From: Bacteroidia bacterium
GTDB taxonomy: Bacteria > Bacteroidota > Bacteroidia > Bacteroidales > UBA12481
Length of the DNA: 21,243 nucleotides
Assembly: GCA_026391235.1 (NCBI GenBank)
Contig: JAPLDV010000565.1
Span: forward strand, 1 to 21,243
Direction of reading: 5' to 3'
Shown here: positions 14,261 through 21,243 of the stretch, piece by piece
Layout of the letters: each line of letters begins with the position of its first letter
Numbering within the stretch: the stretch's first letter is position 1
Notes under the pieces: model-generated
The model's input: the letters and a program-made list of their open reading frames with translations, nothing else
Databases searched by the model: none
What the model was told of the DNA's origin: nothing
Translations under genes and position numbers: made by a program

Positions 14261-15433
14261 TTAAATCAATCGGTAGGATTTGCTGTCTGCTGAAAGCCGG
14301 TTGTTGTTCCAATCAAATACAGGAATATTTACCAGGCCCGGGTTCTTGCCTTTTTCGATAGTGCCCAGATACTGCTCCATGCCCAGTGCACAGGCTCCAT
14401 TCAGGGTAGCCCATTGCAGAACGGTATCAAAGGAAATTCCCGGTGTGGCTTCCATGATCGTTTTCATCTCATCCAGCACCGAAAGATTCCAGTTTGAAGC
14501 GAGGCTGTCGGTTCCCAAACAAACGGTAAGTCCGCTGGCCGCAAATCGTTCAATATCAGGCAATAAGTTTTCAATGTATTGGTTCGAACGCGGGCACAGA
14601 ACCCAATAAACTGCATCCTTCGGACAGCTGTTGGCCTGAAAAAGATCGGTTACCGTATTATGAACCAGTATCCAGGTGGCATACGGCAAATACCTGCCAA
14701 GCAATTTGAAAATATCGGGAGCTTCTAACGGTATGCGGGTCAGATCGAAACCGGCCTGTCCGAAAAGATCGGCCATTACGCCGGTGCGGTGATCCAGAAG
14801 CTCCCGTTCATCCGGGCTCTCGTCATGATGAATGCTGATGCGCCCGGTCAGCCTCTTTTCCCGGGTTAAAAGTTCCCAAAGGTCAACCCCTACTGAATAG
14901 GGCGCATGAGGCGTGATGGAGTGGGGCAGGCTGGCATCGTGAAATGATTTTGCCAGCTGGAGTGCCTGATCAAACCTCACTACTGCGGTTTCCGGGTTCA
15001 ATCCGAATACCTCGATGAATGTATGGTATCGAATGCGACTTATCTTCTTGACCGGCAAAGTAATACCGGTGTTGCTGACGTCTCCGACAGCGGAGATCCC
15101 TTCCCTGAACATTTTTCGATCGGCCTCAGTTGCCGCCATCTGAATTTTCTCCGGATCGGACTCACGAATTTTGCCGATGGCCGAAACAAAGCCTGCAATA
15201 CCGGTATGCTGCGGGATAAGTCCGGCGAGATGGGAAAATTCAAGATGACAATGGGCATTAACCAATCCGGGAATGATTATACCCGAAAAGAATTCGAGCC
15301 CGGCTTCTTCCACCGGCTGACCGCCTGTGCTCCTGATATTCAGGATTGTTCCGTCGTCGGCTGTCTCTATAATACCATAGCTGATGGGTGGGCCGCTAAC
15401 CGGATAAATCCTGTGGGCTGAGAATTTTCTCAT
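14261..15433 (-). CDS. Metal-dependent amidohydrolase, candidate aminodeoxyfutalosine deaminase-like
   Basis: This 390-residue member of the amidohydrolase superfamily (ATZ/TRZ, cytosine-deaminase-like branch) should be cytoplasmic. It has metal and catalytic residues H61-x-H63 in NAHCHLEFSHL, H176 in TPHAPYS, H202/H203 and E205 in IHHDES, H258 in LVHN, and D309 in LGTDSLASN. CPRSNQYI at 280-287 is a substrate-loop signature also seen, from memory, in aminodeoxyfutalosine deaminases and related deaminases. That would place it in the futalosine route to menaquinone, but no other mqn gene is in view, so this is a hypothesis. It is the last gene of the mlaE-mlaF-DUF4296 run, 9 nt after the DUF4296 gene, and ends tail to tail with the hemerythrin-fold gene. 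The family is certain; the substrate is not. Confidence 0.85.
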   Translation of the reverse strand: MRKFSAHRIYPVSGPPISYGIIETADDGTILNIRSTGGQPVEEAGLEFFSGIIIPGLVNAHCHLEFSHLAGLIPQHTGIAGFVSAIGKIRESDPEKIQMAATEADRKMFREGISAVGDVSNTGITLPVKKISRIRYHTFIEVFGLNPETAVVRFDQALQLAKSFHDASLPHSITPHAPYSVGVDLWELLTREKRLTGRISIHHDESPDERELLDHRTGVMADLFGQAGFDLTRIPLEAPDIFKLLGRYLPYATWILVHNTVTDLFQANSCPKDAVYWVLCPRSNQYIENLLPDIERFAASGLTVCLGTDSLASNWNLSVLDEMKTIMEATPGISFDTVLQWATLNGACALGMEQYLGTIEKGKNPGLVNIPVFDWNNNRLSADSKSYRLI

Positions 15434-15442
15434 TCCGGGATG

Positions 15443-15808
15443 TTATTCGGTTTTTTCAATCTTAATTTCAGATGCCTGCCGTTTTTCCAGATTTTTGATC
15501 ACCTGTTCATAAATCCGCGCATAACCGGCAGGATTTCTCATATACCAGGCCACCGATGAATCCATCTGTGCTTTGGTGATTCCGTGTTTTTCAAGAACCG
15601 ACGGGAAATAAAAAAGTGCCTTATTGCGTTTCTCATCCAACCGGGAGTTGTCGACCAAAAGCATGGCATCAGCAAGATGGGTATCCACCAACAGTTCAAC
15701 CATTTTCTCTTCAGACAAGATTCCTTTCTTGGATTTGGACCGGCCTTCTCCACAGGAATTCAGTACCAGAAGAATTATTAATATTGGGTATATCAGATTT
15801 TTATTCAT
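15443..15808 (-). CDS. DUF4296-type lipoprotein
   Basis: This is a 121-residue small lipoprotein. The signal sequence has a hydrophobic core at 5-16 and the lipobox LNSC (Cys19). The mature part carries the DUF4296-like helical signature ILSEEKMVELLVDTHLADAM followed by LEKHGITKAQMDSSVAWYMRNP. It is probably tethered to the inner or outer membrane facing the periplasm. DUF4296 is a Bacteroidota-restricted family of unknown function. Its ATG overlaps the TGA of the mlaF gene (ATGA), so translation is coupled to the lipid transporter genes. The C-terminus is charged (KNLEKRQASEIKIEKTE). Confidence 0.8.
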   Translation of the reverse strand: MNKNLIYPILIILLVLNSCGEGRSKSKKGILSEEKMVELLVDTHLADAMLLVDNSRLDEKRNKALFYFPSVLEKHGITKAQMDSSVAWYMRNPAGYARIYEQVIKNLEKRQASEIKIEKTE

Positions 15809-16548
15809 TTGAATTTTTTCATCAATTCAGATGCAAAAACGAAATCATTAAGCACTTTGTTATCGCTGATAAGGATTTCTTCGCGCGAACCTTCCCAGCA
15901 TTTGCGCCCATCCGAAAGGAAAAGAATGTTGTCGCCAATTTCCATCACCGAATTCATATCATGGGTATTGATCACGGTGGTTATGTTGAATTCGAGTGTA
16001 ATTTCACGGATCAGGTTATCAATCAGGATGGCGGTTTGTGGGTCGAGGCCAGAGTTGGGCTCATCACAAAACAGATACCTTGGATTCAGTGCAATAGCCC
16101 TTGCGATAGCAACTCTTTTCTTCATGCCGCCGCTGAGTTCGGCCGGAAAAAGGGCATTGGAGCCTGGCAGATTAACCCTCTGCAGACAAAAATTCACTCT
16201 TTCCAGTTTTGTATTTCTCGACCAATCGGTAAAGAAATCCATAGGTAGCCGGATATTTTGCTCAACGGTCAGGGAATCAAACAGTGCACCGCCCTGGAAG
16301 ACCACACCCATCTGCTGCCTGAAGTTTCGTCGCTGATCGGAATTCAGTCCCGTATACAGGTCGTTTCCATACCAGATTTCTCCGCTATCTGGTTCAAACA
16401 GGCCAATCAGGCATTTGAGCAGAACGGTTTTTCCGGAGCCGCTGCGACCGATGATCAGGTTTGTTTTGGCTTCAGCAAAAACAACGGAGATTTCGATAAG
16501 AACATCGCTCTTGTCGAATGATTTTGATATGTTGTCGACTCTGATCAT
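15805..16548 (-). CDS. mlaF: MlaF-type ABC transporter ATPase (phospholipid transport)
   Basis: This is a 247-residue ABC ATPase with Walker A GRSGSGKT at 34-41, Q-loop Gln85 in VVFQGGALFDSLTV, signature LSGGMKKR at 138-145, Walker B YLFCDEP with Asp162/Glu163, D-loop SGLDP, and switch His196 in NTHDM. The FQGGALFDSLTV stretch and GGMKKRVAIARA are characteristic of the MlaF/Ttg2A/Mkl group, which drives lipid movement between the inner membrane and MCE proteins. It overlaps the permease gene upstream and the DUF4296 gene downstream by 4 nt each (ATGA). No mlaD/MCE gene is adjacent, which is the common arrangement elsewhere. All ATPase residues are intact. Confidence 0.93.
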   Translation of the reverse strand: MIRVDNISKSFDKSDVLIEISVVFAEAKTNLIIGRSGSGKTVLLKCLIGLFEPDSGEIWYGNDLYTGLNSDQRRNFRQQMGVVFQGGALFDSLTVEQNIRLPMDFFTDWSRNTKLERVNFCLQRVNLPGSNALFPAELSGGMKKRVAIARAIALNPRYLFCDEPNSGLDPQTAILIDNLIREITLEFNITTVINTHDMNSVMEIGDNILFLSDGRKCWEGSREEILISDNKVLNDFVFASELMKKFK

Positions 16549-17291
16549 CCAAGCATTATTTGTGTTATCAGATAATTGGTAACCAGTATCATGATCATGC
16601 TGTAAACCACTGCCAGCGTGCTCGACCGGCCTACTTCAAGAGCTCCGCCTTTGGTGTAATAACCGAAATACGCCGAAATCGAAGTGATCAGAAAAGCAAA
16701 TACCACTGCTTTGACCAGGGTGTATACAACCTTGAATGAGTCATATTGATAGCGGATTCCGTGAATATAATCGGCACTGGTCATGAGGTGTGCGGCAATC
16801 GACACCACCCAGCCGCCGATGAGCCCGATAAAAATGCTCAATAACACCAGAACCGGCGTTGTGATTATCATTCCGATAATTTTTGGCTGAACAAGGTAGG
16901 CCGCTGAATTGATCCCCATGGTTTCGAGAGCGTCGATTTGTTCGGTAACCCTCATGGTGCCTATTTCCGATGATATATTGGAGCCCACCTTCCCGGCCAG
17001 GATCAGGCACAGAACGGTAGACGAGAATTCGAGTACCAGCGTATCCCGGGCTGTGAATGAATAGTAAAAGGTTGGAATGAGCGGATTCACCAGACCGGAA
17101 GCCAGGTGGATGATAACTACCATCCCGATAAAGAAGGAGATGATGGCAACGATTCCGAGTGAGGATACCCCTAATTTATCGATCTCACGAAAAATCTGGC
17201 GGAAATAAATCCCGTGTTTTTCGGGTTTCGCAAATGTGCGCCGCACAAAAACAATATATCTTCCGAGGTTTATAAGCAGCCCCATAGCCAA
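16545..17291 (-). CDS. mlaE: MlaE-type ABC transporter permease
   Basis: This 248-residue integral membrane protein has an N-terminal amphipathic/interface segment and about five membrane helices. The MlaE/DUF140 hallmarks are visible: a coupling region SSEIGTMRVTEQIDALETMGINSAAYLVQPKI (about 105-136) and the C-terminal GGALEVGRSSTLAVVYSMI. It forms the membrane part of the MlaFE lipid transporter. It is the first gene of the four-gene minus-strand run and overlaps mlaF by ATGA. Only 44 nt separate it from the divergent SprT-like gene, and no convincing promoter could be assigned there. The start at 17291 (MAMGLLINLG) agrees with the family. Confidence 0.93.
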   Translation of the reverse strand: MAMGLLINLGRYIVFVRRTFAKPEKHGIYFRQIFREIDKLGVSSLGIVAIISFFIGMVVIIHLASGLVNPLIPTFYYSFTARDTLVLEFSSTVLCLILAGKVGSNISSEIGTMRVTEQIDALETMGINSAAYLVQPKIIGMIITTPVLVLLSIFIGLIGGWVVSIAAHLMTSADYIHGIRYQYDSFKVVYTLVKAVVFAFLITSISAYFGYYTKGGALEVGRSSTLAVVYSMIMILVTNYLITQIMLG

Positions 17292-17335
17292 CCTAATTTT
17301 AAACCAAGATAGTAATAAAATACTTAATATTGCCG

Positions 17336-17827
17336 ATGGATTTTTGGAAAATGTGTTTATTGGAAGGGTCCGGGGAATTGGTTAATAGTTGGCTGATTGC
17401 ATCTCCGGTACCCGTGGCTTTGGCTAAAAACCGCCGGAGTAAGCATGGCGATTTCAGGGCACCTCGTCAGGGACGGCCTGCTCTGATAACAATTAATCAT
17501 GATTTGCATCCGGTTGAATTTTTGATTACCCTGGCGCATGAGATTGCCCATTTTCGAAACTGGAAAAAATTTGGACGAAGGGTCAGGCCTCATGGCGCTG
17601 CAGGTTCATCCGAGCAGCTAAACCGGTTACTTGGGAAAATGGTAGAAGATAGTGGTGTTCTTCGTGTAGCAGATCTTCCCGAAGGAACCCGGTTCACACT
17701 GAGAAGCGGGAAAAGTTTTATCAAGGGGCGAAAGCTCAGAAAGCGCTACCAGTGCCGTGATGCGGTTTCATCGAGGATATATTCTGTGCATCCGATGGCA
17801 GAAGTAAAAGAAACATTAGTATCTTAG
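17336..17827 (+). CDS. SprT-like zinc metalloprotein
   Basis: This is a 163-residue SprT-like domain protein. The zinc site is H68-E69-I70-A71-H72 with a likely third ligand His86 in FGRRVRPHG. Upstream are RSKHGDFRAP and ITIN-x3-HPVEFLITLAHEIAH. The C-terminal block FTLRSGKSFIKGRKLRKRYQC...IYSVHPMAEV resembles the tail found in Bacteroidota SprT-like proteins. By analogy with Spartan/SprT it could be a protease acting on DNA-bound proteins, but this is unproven for the bacterial group. The frame extends to a TTG at 17330, and the ATG at 17336 is preferred. manC starts 4 nt after its stop, so the two are cotranscribed. Confidence 0.83.
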   Translation: MDFWKMCLLEGSGELVNSWLIASPVPVALAKNRRSKHGDFRAPRQGRPALITINHDLHPVEFLITLAHEIAHFRNWKKFGRRVRPHGAAGSSEQLNRLLGKMVEDSGVLRVADLPEGTRFTLRSGKSFIKGRKLRKRYQCRDAVSSRIYSVHPMAEVKETLVS

Positions 17828-17831
17828 GATC

Positions 17832-18923
17832 ATGGACAAAAACAATTTTTGTGTTATCATGGCAGGCGGAATCGGCAGCCGGTTCTGGCCTTATAGCCGA
17901 ACAAGCAAACCCAAGCAGTTTCTCGACATTCTGGGTACCGGCCAAACCCTTCTGCAGCAAACCATTAGCCGATACAAAGATATTTGTCCGATAGAAAACA
18001 TCCTGATTGTGAGCAATGAAGAATACGGTTCGCTGATTCTTGAACAATTGCCGGAAATAAAAGCCAGTCAGGTTTTGCTTGAACCACTTCGCCGAAATAC
18101 TGCACCTTGCATCGCGTACGCTAACCAACGGATTGCCATGATCAATCCGAATGCAAATATCATCGTAGCTCCCTCTGATCATCTGATCGGGGATGAGAAG
18201 GAGTTCAAACGGATCATCCTGAAAGGGATCGATTTTGTTAAAAGCCGCGATGTATTGTTAACCCTTGGGATCATGCCCAACAGGCCTGAAACCGGTTATG
18301 GCTATATCCAGGTGAACGGGCATGAGGATCTCGATGGAAATAAAGGTCTTCGGCAAGTAAAAACATTTACCGAAAAACCGAATATTGATCTGGCCCGTAT
18401 TTTCGTCGAAAGCGGAGATTTCTTCTGGAATTCCGGGATGTTTATCTGGTCGCTGGGATCTATCACACGGGCTTTTGAAAAATATCTCCCCGAAATACAG
18501 GGATTATTCAATGATGGGCTCAACTTATACGGAACCCGGGAAGAGGCTTCTTTTATCCGTCAGGTTTACGGAGCCTGCAGTAAGATATCCATAGATTACG
18601 GAATTATGGAGAAGGCTGATAATGTGTTCGTTTTATGTGCAGATTTCGGTTGGTCCGACTTAGGAACCTGGGGAAGTCTTTATGAACATCTGGTGCATGA
18701 TGAATCTGACAACGGTATTGGCAACGGGCAGGCCATCACCTTCCAGGCACACCGTAATGTTATTCATGCACCCAAAGGAAAGCTTATTGTTGTGCAAGGC
18801 CTTGATGATTACATTATCGTTGATACCGATGATATACTCATGATATGCCGCAGGAAGGACGAACAGCAAATCCGCACGATGGTGGATGAGGTGAAGCTTC
18901 GGGGAGGCGGGAAATTTATCTAA
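17832..18923 (+). CDS. manC: Mannose-1-phosphate guanylyltransferase
   Basis: This enzyme makes GDP-mannose from mannose-1-phosphate and GTP, the precursor for mannose- and fucose-containing glycans. It has 363 residues, the length of a single-domain enzyme without the fused isomerase domain. The nucleotidyltransferase signature is AGGIGSRFWPYSR with PKQFL at 27-31. EPLRRNTAP follows at 84-92, the metal-binding PSDH at 114-117, ETGYGYI at 153-159, the phosphate-contacting FTEKP at 179-183, and WNSGMFIW at 199-206. The C-terminal part has a beta-helix-like region (NVIHAPKGKLIVVQGLDDYIIVDT). It is cotranscribed with the SprT-like gene and converges on gldN with 3 nt between the stops. Confidence 0.95.
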   Translation: MDKNNFCVIMAGGIGSRFWPYSRTSKPKQFLDILGTGQTLLQQTISRYKDICPIENILIVSNEEYGSLILEQLPEIKASQVLLEPLRRNTAPCIAYANQRIAMINPNANIIVAPSDHLIGDEKEFKRIILKGIDFVKSRDVLLTLGIMPNRPETGYGYIQVNGHEDLDGNKGLRQVKTFTEKPNIDLARIFVESGDFFWNSGMFIWSLGSITRAFEKYLPEIQGLFNDGLNLYGTREEASFIRQVYGACSKISIDYGIMEKADNVFVLCADFGWSDLGTWGSLYEHLVHDESDNGIGNGQAITFQAHRNVIHAPKGKLIVVQGLDDYIIVDTDDILMICRRKDEQQIRTMVDEVKLRGGGKFI

Positions 18924-18926
18924 TCC

Positions 18927-19820
18927 TTAATATTCCCACAGGTCGTGTTCGAACTGAAAGATCAGGTTTTCGATCCGTTCAGCTTCCTGCAAAGATTCAA
19001 CGCCAAGGGTATAGTCAGCAACGATCCTGTTATTATAGACGTTGCTTTCCTGAACGATGAATCCGGTAAAAAACCGTTTATAGAAAATCTCGTCGAAGCT
19101 GCGTAATTCCGAATCATTAAATGTATTGAATACTTCTTTCTGAGCCAGGAAGTTACGTGCTTCGGGGTATTTTATCCAGAAAAGTTTTTTCTTCTGAATA
19201 TTTTCCTTGTTGACATCATCCTGGTCAAAAAATACACGGATGGGACAAATTCCTATGATCCTGACATCGAGAACGGAACGCTTGCGATCGAAAAACCACA
19301 TTTCTTTTACCATAATCTGCAAAACCTCATCCGTATTCATCACTCCTTTAATTGTAGTGGTGTCAGTCAAACCTGTTGCCACATCCAATACTCCGATGCG
19401 TTTATCTTTAACATCGAAATTTTTCATAACCTGATCATAGGTTATCAACTCTTTGAATTCATTGAAATCATCCATAGTCGAATAGGCCTGGAGTCCGCCG
19501 TCCTTGATGGATTGCAGCAGCAATTCAATCAGGTTAATACGATCGCCGACCGCTTTGGTTGGATAATAGAGCGGCTGGTTCATTTTTTCGCGCAGATCGA
19601 TAATGCGCCACACCACTTTCGACCACATGATGTCGGCTTCCCTGACATGCGGATACTCGATCGGCTTCTTATTGAAGATATGTTCCTTTTTATAAACCAG
19701 ATCCAGCCCCGACCAGGTTGCCTGATCCGTTGTTTTGGCTGTGTCTTTTACCTGGGCCGATAAGGGCAGGGTAACTGCCAGAATCAGGAGGGCTATGGCT
19801 AAATCGCGAATTTTTTTCAT
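18927..19820 (-). CDS. gldN: GldN/PorN, type IX secretion and gliding component
   Basis: This 297-residue exported protein has a Sec signal peptide (basic MKKIRD, hydrophobic 7-20) with predicted cleavage A22|Q23 in PLSA-QVKD, giving an N-terminal Gln. The mature protein has the GldN pattern: YPHVREADIMWSKVVWRIIDLREKMNQPLYYP, ITYDQVMKNFDV, MVKEMWFFDRKRSVLDVRIIGICPI and FNTFNDSELRSFDEIFYKR. Family knowledge: GldN/PorN binds the outer-membrane ring formed with GldK/PorK and associates with the GldLM motor of the type IX secretion system. It follows gldM by 11 nt on the same strand. The length fits the family. Confidence 0.95.
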   Translation of the reverse strand: MKKIRDLAIALLILAVTLPLSAQVKDTAKTTDQATWSGLDLVYKKEHIFNKKPIEYPHVREADIMWSKVVWRIIDLREKMNQPLYYPTKAVGDRINLIELLLQSIKDGGLQAYSTMDDFNEFKELITYDQVMKNFDVKDKRIGVLDVATGLTDTTTIKGVMNTDEVLQIMVKEMWFFDRKRSVLDVRIIGICPIRVFFDQDDVNKENIQKKKLFWIKYPEARNFLAQKEVFNTFNDSELRSFDEIFYKRFFTGFIVQESNVYNNRIVADYTLGVESLQEAERIENLIFQFEHDLWEY

Positions 19821-19831
19821 TTTCCAGTTAT

Positions 19832-21243
19832 CTATTGTACCGTAAAAGTGATTGAAGTAAGCGGACGGGGAATTCCGTCAGGTCCTAGAGCAGTGATATC
19901 TTTAATGATCACAAGGTCGTCTTTCTTTCTGCTGCTGATCAGCCTTTTTTGTTCAGCGGTAAAAACAGCGCTATTGGAGGATTGGTCCTGAATAAAACTG
20001 CCGGTTGAAAAAACGACCACTTTAAATCCTGTGACTTGAAATTTCATATCAAACAGAAAGCCTTCCAGCTCTGCAATGACCCCTGTTTGAGCCTGCAGCA
20101 CGTTTTTCTCGATCTTGCCGCCATTCTTGCCTCCCACTTTAGGAGTTGGGTCAGGAACTTTAAACAAACGATATTTCTCGACCGGGTAAGTTTGTGTGCG
20201 GCCATTGATAATGGCAGTAACCGTTAGCACGGCTTCGCCTTCAGCTTTCCTGGGACTGACTTCATATTGAAAATCGCCCACCTGTTTAATATCAGCATTG
20301 GTCATCTCCACTGTAATATCCTTGGCTGAAGCTCCGACTGCATTGATCTTCAGAGGATTGATTACACCTTTATAAAAAGCATTCATTTTGGTCGGTGCAG
20401 CGATCAGAGTTGGTGGAATCACCTCATATTCATCCTCAAACGTGTATCCTTTGATGCCGCCGTCGGGCGTTGTGAAATCGATTCTGCCGTTCCATTTAAA
20501 AATCCCGGTTTTCCCGGTGTTAACGGTATACATCCCACGTCCGTCGCGGTAAGGAAGTACCGACCCGCCCACTGTGATCCTGGGGTTAATCGTGGTATCA
20601 AATGCAGCCAGAAAAACATTAGCTTCGTAAGGACTGCCCAGAACTACCGTTTTGGATGTAGTAGGGATCACAACCGGTTTAAGCATATTAAATTTAAAGG
20701 ATTGTGCATCGATGTTCCGGAAAAGGTAGTTCAGTACATCAGATTCGGCGTTGCGCACCTCTGACTGCATTTTTGTCATAAGGGTGATTACGCCGATCAG
20801 CGGCAGGTATTCAAAGTTATCCTGTTCCCAGGTACGACCGTTGTCTCTCCCGGAAGTCCGGCGCGGATCAGTAATAGATAAACTTTTACGGATCGAACCG
20901 ATCAGAACGCTGTCATTCTGGCCAACTTCGGTCAGGAGGAATCTGCTATACTCTTCGAGGGAATTCCTGAGATCTTTTGCCCGGCTCATCCGTTCGCCAC
21001 GAGCCTGAATCTGGTCAACCAACATGATCTGGGCAGGGATATTCAACTGATCCTGATTCTTTATGCTATCGAGTCTGGCACCTTTGCCATCAGCCTCGCG
21101 AACGATTTTCCATTTGTACTCGGTAATCTTATCGATCATCTTCTGCGACTGAACTTTAACAGAATCGGCTTTTTCCTTGAAGGGACCTACTTTAACTTTG
21201 TTAAGCTGGTACGCATTATCGAACGCAGCGTAAGTCAGGTTAT
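19832..21243 (-). CDS. gldM: GldM/PorM, type IX secretion motor component (5' end outside the window)
   Basis: About 470 C-terminal residues are visible. The frame stays open past the internal ATG at 21139 to the window edge, reading NLTYAAFDNAYQLNKVKV and onward, so the true start and the N-terminal membrane helix are missing (probably a few tens of residues). The visible part holds the periplasmic domains of GldM: a helical first domain (SQKMIDKITEYKWKIVREADG to about residue 180), then beta-rich domains with SPYEANVFLAAFDTTINPRITVGG, RDGRGMYTV and the C-terminal GFLFDMKFQVTGF. Family knowledge: GldM spans the inner membrane with GldL as a proton-powered motor and reaches the GldK/N ring. 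gldN follows 11 nt downstream. Confidence 0.95.
   Translation of the reverse strand, partial: NLTYAAFDNAYQLNKVKVGPFKEKADSVKVQSQKMIDKITEYKWKIVREADGKGARLDSIKNQDQLNIPAQIMLVDQIQARGERMSRAKDLRNSLEEYSRFLLTEVGQNDSVLIGSIRKSLSITDPRRTSGRDNGRTWEQDNFEYLPLIGVITLMTKMQSEVRNAESDVLNYLFRNIDAQSFKFNMLKPVVIPTTSKTVVLGSPYEANVFLAAFDTTINPRITVGGSVLPYRDGRGMYTVNTGKTGIFKWNGRIDFTTPDGGIKGYTFEDEYEVIPPTLIAAPTKMNAFYKGVINPLKINAVGASAKDITVEMTNADIKQVGDFQYEVSPRKAEGEAVLTVTAIINGRTQTYPVEKYRLFKVPDPTPKVGGKNGGKIEKNVLQAQTGVIAELEGFLFDMKFQVTGFKVVVFSTGSFIQDQSSNSAVFTAEQKRLISSRKKDDLVIIKDITALGPDGIPRPLTSITFTVQ

Noticed and set aside
17292..17335. Divergent promoters in the 44-nt gap between mlaE and the SprT-like gene
   Set aside because: Only imperfect -7 matches (such as TATCTTGG on the minus strand) without a -33 partner were seen.
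21137..21139. ATG at 21139 as the gldM start
   Set aside because: The same frame is open to the window edge with GldM-like sequence, and the essential N-terminal membrane helix would be missing.

Overview
The window reads as chromosomal DNA of a member of the Bacteroidota. The evidence is a gldM-gldN pair (gliding / type IX secretion core), a type II glutaminyl cyclase lipoprotein, a DUF4296 lipoprotein, weak or absent Shine-Dalgarno sequences, and promoter elements of the TAnnTTTG type. A corrinoid-activation (RACo-like) protein at the left edge fits an anaerobic or facultative lineage, but genus or order cannot be fixed from this sequence alone. Most genes are housekeeping, and no phage, transposase, CRISPR array, rRNA or tRNA gene was seen.

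Layout. (1) 1-2327, plus: a 98-nt inverted-repeat leader, a short RACo/DUF4445 ferredoxin-ASKHA protein, and an OmpR-type response regulator whose ATG abuts the previous stop. (2) 2336-5872, minus: asnS, rpoN (sigma-54) and a degenerate PAP2-like membrane protein in one direction. A well-formed promoter sits upstream of asnS within 7-nt tandem repeats. (3) 5972-6994, minus: a glutaminyl-peptide cyclotransferase lipoprotein. It is followed by a 368-bp gap with an 18-unit, 8-nt tandem array running up to the stop codon of cysS. (4) 7363-8832, minus: cysS. Between it and rnr lies a decayed two-component system: part of a LytTR regulator joined to a short sensor beta-propeller remnant, closed by a strong terminator just before cysS. 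(5) 9725-11863, plus: RNase R. It converges on a MurG-like glycosyltransferase and a radical SAM protein (minus), with a 19-bp GAAA-loop hairpin at the junction. (6) 13850-14257, plus: a hemerythrin-fold protein that has lost most iron ligands. (7) 14261-17291, minus: mlaE - mlaF - DUF4296 lipoprotein - amidohydrolase, the first three overlapping by ATGA. (8) 17336-18923, plus: a SprT-like metalloprotein and mannose-1-phosphate guanylyltransferase. (9) 18927-21243, minus: gldN and gldM, with the start of gldM outside the window.

Functional links. The glutaminyl cyclase fits the Bacteroidota rule that signal peptidase I often exposes an N-terminal Gln that is then cyclised. GldN in this same window has a predicted Ala|Gln cleavage site. 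The mla genes, the glycosyltransferase, ManC and the lipoproteins all concern the cell envelope. The items most worth a second look are the ligand-depleted hemerythrin, the two short tandem arrays (one supplying -33 elements of the asnS promoter), the collapsed two-component locus, and the MlaEF pair coupled to a DUF4296 lipoprotein instead of an MCE protein. No clearly new multi-gene system was found.
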